In this document: positions 44,301 to 57,650 of the stretch, piece by piece | Position numbering within the stretch: position 1 is the first letter of the stretch | Layout: the number at the start of each line of letters is the position of its first letter | DNA from: Hevea brasiliensis | Lineage: Eukaryota > Streptophyta > Magnoliopsida > Malpighiales > Euphorbiaceae | Assembly (NCBI RefSeq): GCF_030052815.1 | Contig: NC_079494.1 | Span: 37,124,467-37,188,466, forward strand | Direction: 5' to 3' | Length of the DNA stretch: 64,000 bases | The notes under the pieces: model-generated | Database searches by the model: none | What the model was told of the DNA's origin: nothing | What the model saw: only the letters and a program-made list of their open reading frames with translations | Made by a program: the position numbers and the translations under genes

Positions 44301-47300
44301 TTCTGATGTGGTAGCTGGTACATTCTCTATCTCTGATAAAGAAGTATTTGTATTGTTTGATCCGGGTTCAACCCATTCATATGTTAGTGCTAGCATAGTT
44401 AGTTCACTTGCTGTTTCATGTGTGCAAATGGGTTTTGAAGTGCTAGTAACTAGTCCGTTATGACAAGAAGTCCGGGTCAACAGAATTTATAGAGACTGTC
44501 CTTTGGTGATCCAAGGACATGTTTTCCTGTCAAACTTGATTGAAATGCCCTTCAGAGAGTATGATATTATCTTGGGCATGGATTGGTTAGCCAGACATCA
44601 TGTTATGATTGATCAGAGATCAAGATACACTTTTGGTCTCCTCTGCAGACGGTGATGTGGTAATACACGGGGAGAGGCATTTACTGCCATCAAACATCAT
44701 TTCGGCTGCACTAGCTAGAAGAATGATCAGAAAGGGGTGTGAAGCATACTTGGCACATGTGATAGACACCCAGGTGGGGAGTCCAGCACTAAGGGACATC
44801 CCTACGGTATGTGACTTTCCGGATGTATTTCCTGATGAGTTGCCAGGATTACCTCCAGAAAGAGAGGTGCAGTTTGAGATTGATGTTATGCCTGGTGTGG
44901 ACCCAATCTCCATAACACCATATAGAATGGCACCAGCAGAATTGAAAGAGTTGAAAGTGCAATTGCAAGAATTGCTTGACAAGGGCTTCATCCGCCCTAG
45001 TGTGTCACCTTGGGGAGCGCCAGTGTTGTTTGTAAAGAAGAAAGATGGCACTCTCCGCTTGTGTATTGATTATCGGCAGTTGAATAAGGTGACAATAAAG
45101 AATAGATATCCATTACCCCGCATTGATGACTTGTTTGATCAGTTGAGGGGTGCAGCTGTGTTCTCCAAAATTGACCTGAGATCAGGTTATTATCAGCTGA
45201 AGGTACAAGAGCAAAGTATTCCTAAAACTGCCTTCAGAACCCGCTATGGCCATTATGAGTTCCTAGTTATGCCATTTGGGTTAACTAATGCTCCGGCTGC
45301 TTTTATGGATCTGATGAACACTATCTTCAGACCATACCTCGACCAGTTTGTTGTGGTATTCATTGATGATATATTGGTCTACTCGAGGAATGCAGAAGAG
45401 CATGATAGACATTTGCGGATTGTACTGCAGACTTTGAGGGAGAAACAGCTATATGCCAAATTGTCGAAGTGTGAATTTTGGCTGAAGGAAATATCTTTCT
45501 TGGGGCATGTAGTATCAGAAGAGGGCATCAAGGTAGATCCAAGTAAGATTGAAGCTGTCCTTAATTGGAGGCCACCCAGAAATGTCACAGAGATTCGCAA
45601 TTTTCTGGGTTTATCTGGATACTACCGTAGATTTGTGAAGGGATTCTCCATGTTGGCATCTCCATTGACCAAGCTGCTTAGAAAAATTTCAGTGGACGGA
45701 TAAATGCCAGCAGAGTTTTGATGAATTGAAGAGATGTTTGACTGAAGCTCCAGTCCTAACTTTACCCATACCAGGTAAAGAATATACAGTTTACAGCGAT
45801 GCTTCTCACAACGGGTTAGGTTGTGTGTTGATGCAAGATCGAAATGTCATTGCCTATGCATCACGCCAGCTAAAACCGCATGAGAGAAATTATCCGACAC
45901 ATGATTTGGAGCTTACAGCCATTGTGTTTGCTCTTAAGATCTGGAGACATTATTTGTATGGGGAGAAATGTTACATCTACACAGATCATAAGAGTTTGAA
46001 GTATTTGGGCACCCAGAAAGAGCTGAATTTGAGACAGAGGAGATGGTTAGAGTTGATAAAAGACTATGATTGTCTGATAGACTATCAGCCAGGGAAAGCT
46101 AATGTTGTGGCTGATGCCTTAAGTCGCAAGACTATGGCAAGTCTACGGGTTACTCCTTTGTCTTTGGTACATGAGTTAAGATCATTGCATGCCAGCTTAG
46201 GGATTAGTGATGATGGGCAGACAGCAGTTGCATGGCATGTACAACCAGTGTTGATTGATCAGATTAGAATGGTCGCCGTAATGATCAGAAGTATCAGAAA
46301 TTGTTGGAAGAAGTCCAGCAGGGCAAGAAACCAGAATTCTCAATCAGAGATGATGGTCTACTGCTACACCAGGGCAGAATATGTGTTCCTAATGATGTTG
46401 AATTGAGGAAGATCATTTTGAAGGAAGCACATGAGTCTCCTTTTGCCATGCATCCTGGTGGCACAAAAATGTATAGAGGGCTAAAGGAGCATTACTGGTG
46501 GATGGGTATGAAAAGGAATGTGGCAGAGTTTATATCCAAATGCCTAACTTGTCAGCAAGTAAAGGCAGAGCATCAAGTACCCGCTGGGTTGTTACATCCA
46601 CTACCAGTACCATAGTGGAAATGGGAGAGAATAACAATGGATTTTATGATGGGACTTCCGAGGACACAGAAGAGTCATGATGCAGTTTGGGTCATTGTTG
46701 ACAGACTGACTAAATCTGCTCATTTTCTGCCAGTCCGGATGGACTACAGTTTAGAAAGATTGGCCAAGTTATACATCGATGAGATTGTGAGACTGCATGG
46801 AGTGCCAGTATCCATTGTATCAGACAGAGATCCTAGGTTCACTTCTAGATTCTGGGGTAGTCTTCAGAAAGCCCTAGGAACTAGATTGAACTTCAGTACT
46901 GCATTCCACCCACAGACAGATGGCCAGTCTGAGAGGGTAATTCAGATATTGGAGGACATGCTACGGGCTTGTGTGATTGAGTTCGAGGGTAGTTGGGATA
47001 CACACTTGCCTTTGATTGAGTTTGCTTACAACAACAGCTACCAATCAAGCATTGGGATGCCTCCATATGAAGCTTTGTATGGCAGGAAATGTAGAACCCC
47101 GTTGTGTTGGGATGACGTGGGTGAAAGAAAGATGATTGGACCCGAAATTGTTCAACAAACTGAAGAGAAAATCAGGGTGATTCGAGATCGACTTAAGACT
47201 GCATCAGACCGTCAGAAGTCCTATATTGATTTGAAAAGAAGGGATATTGAGTATGCAGTGGGTGAGAAAGTTTTCCTCAAAGTTTCTCCTTGGAAGAATA

Positions 47301-47680
47301 TTATGAGATTCGACAGAAAGGGGAAACTAAGTCCTCGTTTTATCGGGCCATATGAGGTTCTGGAAAGAGTGGGTTCTTTGGCATATCGATTGGCACTACC
47401 TCCAGAGTTGGAGAAGATACATAATGTCTTCCATGTGTCTATGTTGAGGAGGTATCGATCAGACCCATCTCATGTACTACCAGTAGAAGAAATTGAAGTG
47501 AATCTAGACCTCACATATGAAGAAGAACCCATAAAGATTCTGGCTTATGAGGTGAAGCAGCTACGGAATAAGCAGATACCGTTGGTAAAAGTGCTGTGGA
47601 ACCATCATTCGGGCCAAGAAGCTACTTGGGAACGAGAGGAGGACATGAGAAGACAACACCCACAGCTATTCAGAGATTGA
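44301..47680 (+). pseudogene. Element C pol: PR, RT, RNase H, integrase, chromodomain-like tail
   Basis: Protease FVLFDPGSTHSYV (about 44350) ends in a TGA at 44461. RT is intact in 44609-45703: [50 protein letters not shown] (45358) and [11 protein letters not shown]. An 8-bp deletion against B near 45690 shifts the frame into RNase H ([27 protein letters not shown]; 45726-46130). A further shift lies at 46270-46290. The integrase zinc finger (HPGGTKMY, CLTCQQVKAEH) ends in a TAG at 46613. The catalytic core and tail are open from 46637 to 47680: [36 protein letters not shown], and the chromodomain-like LVKVLWNHHSGQEATWERE. Domains are well kept; the frame is broken at least four times. Confidence 0.93.
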
Positions 47681-47694
47681 TACCAGGTAAAATT

Positions 47695-47726
47695 TCAAGA
47701 CGAAATTTATTTAAGGGGGGGAGAAT
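47695..47726 (+). promoter_or_regulatory. Element C polypurine tract and hairpin
   Basis: aaatttcaagacgaaattt forms a short stem-loop just before ttaaggggggggagaat, the PPT, which abuts the 3' LTR at 47727. This pairing motif before the PPT is common in Tekay-type elements. Confidence 0.85.
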
Positions 47727-50700
47727 TGTAACACCCCCGTTGTATAGCCTGGTATATTTCACTGTTCCGGTGACCAGTGTCGGTCCGGACAATTAATGGG
47801 ATTAGGGCCACACTTAAGACAATATGAGAAGCCATAAACACAAATAATTAGTAATGTTTAATTAGTTAACTACAAATAAGAAAAACAGAACATAAGAGGT
47901 TAAACGAGCCGAGAGTCACAAATGATGAGTGACTCTCTCGAACGATCATGAAGTCATTTTAAACTCAAATTTCAACCGTAAAGTGACGCCATGCGTCCTT
48001 AGGACCCTTATGAACACAAAGTGGAAAAGAGAAAATCACGAAAAAGAACTGTTAAGTCACCAAATAATTAGGTCGTGGAACCTAAGAAATATTGGATTAT
48101 TTGCAAACCGGATGAACTACGAGGGGCGATTTGGTCAATTGACCGAGAGTCGACTCGACCTAATCACAAATAAAATTGGAGAAAAGAAAATTTCGGAATC
48201 GAAAATTAAATTAAAGAACTAATAGAAAAAAATAAATAGAAAAAAAGAAAAGAAAAGAAAGAAGTTAGAAAAGTCAAAGGTGATGTCATAAAAGAATTTA
48301 TTTAAATGAATTATTAAATTGTGACTTTGTGGTCTTCCATAAGCAAAATAAAAAGAAAAGAAATTGGTGTTTTTTCTTCTTCATTTCCATCAACCTTCAT
48401 CTCCTCTCTCATCTCTCTCTTTTTCTTAACTCTCCATCTCCACAAACTCCATTAAAGCTCAATTTTGAGCTTGTATATCATAAAATTTCACCATAGAAAA
48501 ATTAGCCACCATAGTTAAAGCTTATCTAGGCAACTTGAGAAGAGGATTGAGCAAGAAAGAAAGAAAGAAAGAAGAACAAAAGTTAGGGTTTTGAAGATTT
48601 AAGAAAGGTTAGTGTGTTCACTCATTATATTACTTCTTTAAATGCATATGCAATGGTTGACATGAGCTTAGAAGTTATGAAATGAAATAAAAACATGGGA
48701 GAAAGACCAAAATGAAATTTGGGAAGCTTGAGAGGAGTATGATTTACATGGATTTGATGCATTAGAATAAGTTTAAAAGCTTTGATTAGTGAATGGTTAA
48801 GGTTAAGTGCACTAGTTGTGATTTAATGCATGAGATGTAAGAGCTAGGGTTTGAATGTTAGGGTTTTGAGGCAAAATTTTGCAGAAATGCATAAATGATA
48901 TCTTGGACCTATTGTGAAGTGAAATAATGGTCAATTATGACCAAATAACTTGTGTGGGAATGATAGAAAACTAAACCAAATTCGTAGGTCAATGGTCATG
49001 CTGCTGGCAGCATGACCAAACCCACTTTGAAGGACCAAAACTCAAATTTTACAAGTCCAATTGATATGCCACCAATTGGAGATGAAAATAGACATAAAAG
49101 AGCACAATTTTCATTAAGGAATCATAGCCAAAAACTGACCAAAACTTGGTGAAACAATTGACCAAAGTGAGTTGATAGCAGGCTGCCATCAGACTAAACT
49201 GACCAAATGAACAGTAACTGTTCATTTGGTCATAACTCGAGCTAGGTAGGTCAAATTGACCTGAAATTTTACCAGCAATTAGATATGATATAGAGCTAAA
49301 ACTTTCATGAAGAACACCAACCCAAATTAGGCTATTAACTCATTCAAATCATTGAGCAAAGTTAAATTTACTGTACTGAGATTCTGCAGAATTTTCATTG
49401 AGCAGCAATGTTTGGATGGCTATAACTCTCTCTAGAAAACTCGAATTTAGGCGATTCTTGAACCGATGGAAACCTAAGACATAGTAAAACATTTCATATG
49501 AAGAAAGTGAGACCAAATTATGAACTTAACTTGATCAAATTATTAACCAAATTTGGACCAAAAATCTGCCAGCACCAAAATCTCAGTATGAACAGTACAC
49601 GTGAACAGTAAACTTATTTTGGCCATAACTTGAGCTACAAAACTCTGATTGAGGTGATCCAAAAATGAGAATACACTTAAGACAATAAGGAATATTTTCT
49701 ATGAAGGAAGTTTTTTCAAATTCCAACAGTAGATCGACCAATGGAACAGTGCAACTTCGGAGAACCAAAACCGAAAATTGGCAATTTTGCCAAAATGACC
49801 TAAGCTTTAAACAAATGACCAAAACCAACAAGTTTGGTGACCAAAATGTGGTATGTGGGTGAAGTTGGAGTTCTCATACCTATTAAACCTTAGAAAGTCA
49901 ATAATTTGACTTGAATAGTACAGTGAATAGTAACCCGAAACACAAAATTTCGAGAACGTCGAATTTAACACGTTAGAGCTAGGTAAATGTGAAGTTAAGT
50001 TTATTTTGGATTTATTTTAAGTTTTAGTACTGAAACATTGGAAAATTTCGTGTTTCAGTGGAAAAGAATACCGGGACAGAACCCGAGGAGTCGAGTCAAG
50101 GCCAACAGGCGACTCGTTTGAGGTTTGTGCACAACATATACTTTTATAATCATCTTTTGCATATCGTTTTGAATAATATGAAATATTGGATTATGGCATT
50201 TTTATGATGTTTGATCTAAATTATTGAAAGTTATTATGTATATTTGAAAAGACAATGTTTAGCAAATTGTTAAGATAAGTTTTGAAACCACAGTATCATG
50301 ACCACATATTTGAACACCTCACTAGCACGACTAGTGAGGGTAATTAGTTTTGAATTTTGATTCCTTCTCTGGAGAAGTGTTGAGGTGTGCCAGTAGAAGA
50401 GGATGTGAATGGATATCCATATATTTGAGCTAGCTAGCCTTGTGATATGATTTCTCTTTAGCCTCTGGCTATTGAGATTCTATTTGTTTCGAATGGCGTG
50501 ATCTAACTGTGGGTTTTATGAAATGTGTTTTGATACTTTGAAATGAACTTGGTTTACATGTAAAATCTTACAATGCATGATTGTATTTAATTTTCATGTT
50601 TAGCCAAATTTTTGAATGAATGTGCTTTAAGTTTTGCATAAAGATTATTTTAGTATATTGTGCACCACTGAGTCCTAGTACTCAGCGATAGCTTTTATTG

Positions 50701-51371
50701 CTGTCGCAGATACAGAGACTAGAGGAGCAGCAGACTGAGCTGCTGAGGTGTGAGAAGCTACCAGCCTAAAGTTTTTGGGTATAATTTATACCCTAATCAG
50801 AATATTTCTTTTGATGTATATATTGCACATAAATGTATGGACATGTACATGGGTCTTGAGCAGCTTGTACAAAGTTTGTATAAAAGTTGTAATAAATTTT
50901 AATTTGGACTTTTTGAATGTAAATTTTAGTATGATGAATATATAAATTGTTTATCTTGAATGGAATATGAATAAATGATATTGATGGACAGTATTTTGAG
51001 AATTTTTGAACTTGTGAATTTTGAGAAATTGGTTGAGATTGAGTATGAATTTGAAGCAGTGGTTAGATAATTATTGGAATTGCTTTTATTTCAGGTATTT
51101 GAAGAACGGTTTTCTCAAAATACAGAGGAAACTCTGTCAAAATTTTTATAAGATTTGCGGAAAACTAAAATGGCCAAAAATATTAATTAGTTTTAATTTC
51201 AACTAAATGTTTTAAATACTTATTAGAAATGCTCACCACTCGTCAAAGATAAGAAAATTATTTTAAAATCCCTTGTAGGGTACTTAATGAGTTATCGGTA
51301 GGTGAAGTTCGGTAGTTCATTAGGTATTCTACGGGATCATGTTATGCCTTACAGAGGGGTAAGGTGTGACA
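47727..51371 (+). repeat. Element C 3' LTR, 3.65 kb
   Basis: It is almost identical to the 5' LTR except for a patch at about 47918-48180 with many one- to four-base losses and swaps. It holds the palindrome (49201-49231) and twin hairpins (50668-50707: ctgagt / actcag, and gcgatagc / gctgtcgc with eight pairs). Confidence 0.95.
50668..50707 (+). promoter_or_regulatory. Twin hairpins in element C 3' LTR
   Basis: Stem 1 ctgagt / actcag; stem 2 gcgatagc / gctgtcgc around ttttatt. Where B has a G-U pair in stem 2, C has A-U. The 5' LTR copy has altered sequence, but tcgagt / actcga still pairs. Confidence 0.6.
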
Positions 51372-51713
51372 GTTAAATTATGATCATTTGAGGTTTATTT
51401 AGTTTGAATTGATATTGGGTTGATGAATGGAGGTAATGAAACGGTAAGATTAGGGAAATTGCAAACTTTGGTATTTGAAAATTATAGGTTTTGTGCTAGG
51501 AACTGCCATTGATGTGTTAATGTTAAATTATAGTCATTTTTTATGAATTAAATGTGAATTAAGGTTGGTTAGTGGGAATAATTGAAGAAATGAAAATTTT
51601 GAACCTAGGGCAGAATTTGCACACTGAGTTCAGTGTGTATGACAGCCCATAAATTGAGCTACACAACTCCAATTGGTGTGAAACCAATTAGAAATGAAAC
51701 TTAAGACATAGGG
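51372..51713 (+). mobile_element. Element D LTR fragment, part 2
   Basis: It continues 39227 after the gttaa duplication (51372-51376). It aligns with the part of the C LTR about 1.0-1.4 kb from its start (the aattggtgtgaaaccaatt segment). It stops at 51714, where element E begins. Confidence 0.6.
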
Positions 51714-52296
51714 TGTCACACCCTACTCCCTCGTAAGATGTAACATGATCCCGTATTACACCTAATGATTTATCGTACTTCACCTACCGATAACACATTA
51801 GATATACTATAAGGGATTTTAAAACAATTTTCGTGAAATTTAAATCATCACTTAAAATCTGGTGTTACAAAAATTTTTCAAAATTTCGGCAAAGTGCCGG
51901 TTGTATTTTGAGAAAACAGTTCTTCAAACTTGAAAAGGAAAACACTCTCAATATGTTTTCTCAAAGACAACTCCAATAAACTTCATTTCACCTCCAATTC
52001 AAATCTCAACAATCAAATCATAAAAGAAATATTTCATTAATTACAAAACTCAAAAATTAATATTACAAAACTATACAGGTAAATAAAATCTCAAATTTAT
52101 ATTACAATGATTTGCATTAATTACATACCAAAATATTTTACAAGAGTTTTTATACATCTGCTCAAATAATTTACATACATATTATTATATGCATACATCA
52201 AAACCTATGTACATGGGTATACCTATGATACACCTGGAGCTTATCTGAATGTGTCTTCATAGAAACTTACTCAACTGCTCTATGCTCTTTTCACCT

Positions 52297-52335
52297 GCGA
52301 CAGCATACAAAGCTATCGCTGAGTGGTGAACTCAA
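52297..52335 (-). promoter_or_regulatory. Twin hairpins in element E 3' LTR
   Basis: On the minus strand: stem 1 ttgagt / actcag, stem 2 gcgatagc / gctgtcgc. The 5' LTR copy (58234-58272) has gctatcgc, turning a G-U pair into A-U and giving a perfect eight-pair stem. Confidence 0.6.
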
Positions 52336-52588
52336 TGGTACACAACTATAATTTAAAACATAGTACAATATACATTGACAAAATTTACAGCAAATAATTT
52401 GGAAATCTAAATACTCATCAAATTCCAAAACTCAAAATATTCATTGCTAATAATATAAATCATTTGTATAAAATGACTTTGATCACGGATTTCAATTTGT
52501 CAAATCTCAACTAAACATTTAAGGTAATTCCAACAAAATCAATTATACATAAATCAAAATTGAAATCACAATTCTTTACTATTCAGAA

Positions 52589-52738
52589 ACCATTCTTTAT
52601 CTCAAAAATCATTCTTCATCTCAAAAGTCATTCTTTATCTCAAAAGCCATTCTTTATCTCAAAAATTATTCTTTATCTCGAAAGCCATTCTTTATCTCAA
52701 AAGCCATTCTTTATCTCAAAAACCATTCTTTATCTCAC
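52589..52738. repeat. 19-bp minisatellite, about 8 copies
   Basis: ccattctttatctcaaaag is repeated head to tail with few changes inside the E 3' LTR. The E 5' LTR is truncated at the first unit. The open frame across it is a by-product of the repeat. Confidence 0.95.
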
Positions 52739-55700
52739 TAACTGTGCAAGACTAATCCGAAAGGGCCATCTTCGAGGTGATTCTAACTCTCTATGGTCGG
52801 GGAGGTCGAATCATCGTGCACAGTAAACATCACAATAATGAATCTTCCGAAAGGGCCATAACATAAAAAACTTAGATCTAACCTCTAATAAGAGGAGAAT
52901 CTAAGCCTGTGCACGTACCATGGTAATCAAAACACAACTAACTCTATTGTCTTCTCAATAAATGAGAGAGACGGGTAATAACCTAGTTAAGCATCTATAG
53001 TGAGATATAAAACAATATCACAATCCTTTTAATCACAGTACAATTCAATTCAAAGTCAATTCCAATATCCAATAATTTTTATGCTCATCACAATTCAAAT
53101 CATAAATTTGCATTTTTCCATGCAAATTGCCCTTCACAATTCAAAACATGTTCTATCACAATTTTCCAAAACATAATTTATTCAATTCACAACAATGCTT
53201 AATACGTGTGGAAATACCATTTCACAAAGCTAAATTCATACATACTATAACAATTTTAATAATCATTGAATTAAATCCAATGCTTGTTAAACATAATACA
53301 TAAGAAAAATATGTCATTTAATCATATGAAATATTCAAAATAAAATCAGTTAAAAACTAGTTGTGCACAAACTTGATTTGAGTCGCTCCTAGGCTTTGAC
53401 TCAATGTTCTTTATGCTTCTCAATATCCTTATCAACTGAAACACACAATTTAAAGTGTTTCAGTACTCAATGAATTTGTTTCCAACCATAAAATTCAATA
53501 TCTAAATTTTCTTGGTATTATTCCCTTCAATTCATTTCATTAGTCAACTTATAATGTTGACCTTTAATGCACTCTAAGTGAGTTAATTTTAATGTTCTCA
53601 ATATGTCACATTTTAGAGCCCTTTAGTGTTGGTATATGTTACCAATTTCATTTTCAAGTGTATTGCATTTTATTGCAATTTATTGGATTTCGGTGTACTA
53701 TTTTGACCTAGCCGGACGACCTAGTTCCCTCGGTTTTCGGGTTTCGGTCCAAACTACAAACTTGTAGGTCCATGTCTTATTGCACGCAGGGCAAAATTTT
53801 AGATTATTCTGAGTTGTGTAGACCAAAATATGGTCAATTTACCAATGCTAGACAGAATGCACTAAAATGGTAGGCTTAGGTCATTTTTAGGTCATTTTCA
53901 CTTCGGCCAGTTTTGGTACCCGAACTTATGCAAGCTATTTGGCTTGGTTTTGGCCATTTCTGGGCTTTGGTGTCTTCATAAGAATTGTAGATCTATGTCT
54001 AAACTATTCATGGTAAACATTTCAGGTCATTGTGACCTGTTTTGTGTAAGTTATGGTCAAAATATTAACTACTACCCAAATGGTCAATTTTCAGGCTTCC
54101 AAGTCACTAATCCGGATTTGGTCATTTTTCAAGTTACTTTGTGGACAGAATTTAGGTAAGCTTCCTTCATGAAAGTTGACACATTTTGTGCCTAGTTTCA
54201 CCACCAGTTGGTCTCATACCAATTGGAGTCACACACTTAAGGTTCTAAGCTAAAGTGTGTACTGCCCTATTACACATTATTCAACACTTACCAATTACAC
54301 ATTCAATACTTACTAAGTTTACCTTTCATGCCAATTCTGATTTGGTATCATAATATTAACACACTTTACATCACATTTTGGTCATTTTGAGTAGCTTGTA
54401 ACCACTCTCAAGATACACATTATAACTCAGAATTTTTAAAGTCCAATTACAATAATTTAACCACATGAATATACCTCATTTACATGTCCAAATCCAAACA
54501 ATTATTCACATACACATGCTGCCATCATAAGCAACATAATTCAACAATATTTTATGAACTTAAACACTTCAATCTTCTTCATGAGGCTGCCACAAGTTTA
54601 CACATACCCATCAACTTCCATTTTCACTTTTCAAGCTTACAAATCAAACTTTACACATGGAATTCAACTTCAATACAATTAAACATTTAAATCAACATCC
54701 AAACAACCATTTACATGCAAGGACAAGCTGTTCATGGTGAGGTTTCGTGGCTGCCAAAATGCTCCATCACCAATAATTCATCAAACCTCAAATTTCTTCC
54801 ATAATTCAACTACCCACAGCCTTAGTTACACTTTTAATGAAACAAGAATTGAAAATAACCACTTACCTCTTTTGGACTTCTTCAAAACTCCACCAAAAAT
54901 TATCTTTCTTGCTCCCTTATTGCTGCCCAAGGTGTGTAGGCAAAGATTAATGAAGAAAGTTCAAGAATTTAGCTTGAAATGAAGGTGATCTCAAGCTTGC
55001 ATGGGTGGTTTCCATGGAGGAAAGTTGGGACACCATTTTCGGCCATGGGAGAGCTTGGTGGGGATGATGAAGTGAGTGGAGGATTCTGCTCTCATTTTAG
55101 GTATTAATGTATCCACTTAGTGCTCCACTAAAACTAGATTAATGATATTATAATCTAAGGTTTCAAAAATTGCAATTTTAATCTTAATTTCTCATAATTT
55201 ACATTTTATCTTTAATTCCATTTTTCATTTGATTTTCCTAAATATAATAACATTTATTTTTCATTGACATTTAGGTCAAAAGCCAACTCTAGGTGTCAAA
55301 TGACCACAATGCCCCTATTTGGATTGTATTCCCAATTTTTCGATAACACTGAGTTTTTTCATTTTCTCGATTTCTCGATTTCTCGTTTTTCTTTGTACTA
55401 ATTAATTAATTTTTCTTTGATATTTCTAATGACATTTGTACTTCAATTAGTCTTTAATTATGTCTCAAAACTAAATTCCGAGGGTTCCCCACAGTCCAAG
55501 GGTCAGCTATTGCCTGCTCCATTACTTCCCCATGCGATCACCCATCGCTGCGGTGCTGGCTCGTTTAACTTAGTTTCATTTCATTGCTATTCTTTTTCTT
55601 TTGTTTTTCTTGTATTTTATTTTCTTGTATTTCATTATTTTATGTCTCCTCACTAATAATTAAATGTAGTTCTAGGCATCCTAGCTGTCCGGACTGACAC

Positions 55701-55747
55701 TGGTTACCAGAACAGTAGAACACACTACCGAACCTAGGGGTGTTACA

Positions 55748-56660
55748 ATTCTCCCCCCCTTAAAATAAATTTTGTCCGAGAAATTTTACCCAATAGCTAT
55801 CTTACAATATTCACACGTTTATTTTCTCCTTTCTATATGATCGTATAATCTTCTTTCCTTCGAATTTGTGTAAAATTTTTAACAATCTAATATAACATTT
55901 ACTTTGTTTATATAGCACTAATCTTTTCTTACTATCGTTCCGTTTAATATTTCAATTCATGTTCCCTTTTTGAAAGACCATTGAGGTCATGTTAGAATTA
56001 CTTATCTAATCATAGGTCCTTTAACCATTCTAGTCAACAATCTTACTCATATTCGTAACATTTTTTGTTATATCTGAACCAATTGTTCAAATTTTTACTT
56101 CCACAACTCTTTTTATCTATTAATATTCTATAACTTACTTCCTTTTATACTGAACTATAACCTTTCAATAATCTAATTTTTGAGTTTTAACTCCCTAAGT
56201 AGGATTTCCAAACTCATTTCTAATAATAAAATTTTGTCCTGACATAACTATACCAATACAGATGCCGTTAGCAAATATTCTCACCTTGGTGCACTATCAG
56301 TAGTACATAGCTCTACACAATAATCTCAAATCAGTACTGTAATGTGCAGCTTACAGTATAAACATCAAGAACATTGCATAATTACTATGATACATTCCCA
56401 TAGATCAAACTTTCTAATATTTTATCCTTTTCGAATTTACTGATATTCGAATCTTACTCTGTTTACAATATCCATTAATAATTACTAACAGTAACATCTC
56501 TGCCCTCATCTAGAGCAATTCTATTACTGCAACTTACTTTTACGTCCACTTGCCTTACATTAAGTAGGCTCGCCAATTAGCTTTATAATTTATGGTGTGT
56601 TAGAAAATACTTTTCGCCGATAAACTCTTCCAAAACTAATTTCACTTATTATCACATTCC
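55748..56660 (-). other. Element E polypurine tract and non-coding filler
   Basis: The PPT (minus strand ttaagggggggagaat) is at 55748-55763. The rest is AT-rich, aligns with 7764-8690 of element A and has no frame of note. Confidence 0.75.
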
Positions 56661-57463
56661 TTATCTTAAAGGACTAATCACTACTGCATCAAAATTTATT
56701 CCCATGTAAAGGAATAACAACAGAATATATGGTTCTAACACTAACATACAACTAAGTAGTGCTGGGATTAAACAATATTTTTTTTTTATTAAGAACTTAC
56801 CAGCAGCTATATCCGAAGTTTTTGTTCTTTCCCCTTGGCGCATAGTGGACGCTCTAACTGATGCGCTACTATGTTCGGGTTGATTCACTATGTTATGGTT
56901 ATGAGGAGTACCAACTCTATTTCTATCTCGACCTCTACTAACTGTCTATGAACTTTCAAGAGCAGATCGAGGTAGTTTAGTACAATTTCTAACAAAGGGT
57001 CCAAGCTTTCCACAATTGTAGTAGGCTCCAGAGGCCTTATGACAAATACCTCCATGTAGCTTACCACAAACATGGCAGAAACGGGCAGAATAGGAACTTC
57101 TAGTTGTTCAATGACTAGATCTTGGTGTTCTCTGCCCTGATGATTCGCCTCTGTCATATCCCTGAGCTCAGAGTTCCTCAAATTCTTTTCTCTTCCCCAA
57201 ATTACTGTTCGAGCACTGACCCATAGGTTTCTCCCTCTTCTCTATTTCAAATTGCCCTTGTGGGGGTTGGGTTTGTGTTTGAGCTTGAGCTGACAGTGTA
57301 TTAGCCATTTGCTAAAAGAAAGTGGCCATTTGCTTGGCCATTTGTGCAGTAATTTATACTGGTAAAATTGGTACAGTCAGGCCTTCAACACTTTGTGGAG
57401 CTGGGGCCTCAACTTGTACTCTGCCATCACAGACTGTTCTATTGTCTCATTCTTCTCTTCCAT
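56661..57463 (-). pseudogene. Element E gag with protease remnant, internally deleted
   Basis: The frame starts at the ATG at 57463 and shares with element A the glutamine-rich N terminus and the jump over the capsid domain (near 57240). The knuckle region is recognisable but damaged (first cysteine of the knuckle changed, C-terminal part near 57000). A serine/threonine-rich stretch with SASVRASTMRQGERTKTSD follows, then an A10-type run and a protease-like remnant near 56790-56665. Several stops. Not functional. Confidence 0.75.
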
Positions 57464-57631
57464 ATCTGTTCATAGGATTTTCTATTTCCTATACAACTAA
57501 CACAAGGAGATTTCTCTCCATTAGTTCATATTTATGATGTAAATGTACTATATGTATCAAACATTTGAGCAGTTGTATTTACTGACAAAAAGATTTCAAA
57601 TTCACAGTTCAAAATTTACTTTAAAACCATT

Positions 57632-57643
57632 GCTCTGATACCA
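57632..57643 (-). promoter_or_regulatory. Element E primer binding site
   Basis: The minus strand reads tggtatcagagc, seven bases after the LTR end at 57651. Confidence 0.92.
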
Positions 57644-57650
57644 CAAAACA

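Larger units (their letters stand above)
39228..51371 (+). mobile_element. Element C: full-length Tekay/Del-type chromovirus, young
   Basis: 12.1 kb with two 3.64-kb LTRs, PBS, gag-pol and PPT, flanked by gttaa. Apart from short patches the LTRs are almost identical by eye, indicating a recent insertion, yet gag-pol is split by small indels. The pol domain order and chromodomain-like C terminus place it in the Tekay/Del clade. It is the closest thing in this window to a source of enzymes for A and E. Confidence 0.95.
51714..55747 (-). repeat. Element E 3' LTR, 4.03 kb
   Basis: tgtaacacccct at 55747 to gggtgtgaca at 51714 on the minus strand. It matches the A LTR over most of its length. It is longer mainly near 52589-52990, which includes a 19-bp minisatellite. 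Frames inside it are short and not credible. Confidence 0.9.

Noticed and set aside
52560..52826. Open frame of 88 codons with repeated FFISKIILYL-like peptides
   Set aside because: It is the translation of the 19-bp minisatellite; the period keeps a frame open by chance.
56888..57181. 97-codon minus-strand frame in element E
   Set aside because: It is an alternative frame of the gag pseudogene; the zinc knuckle remnant is in another frame.
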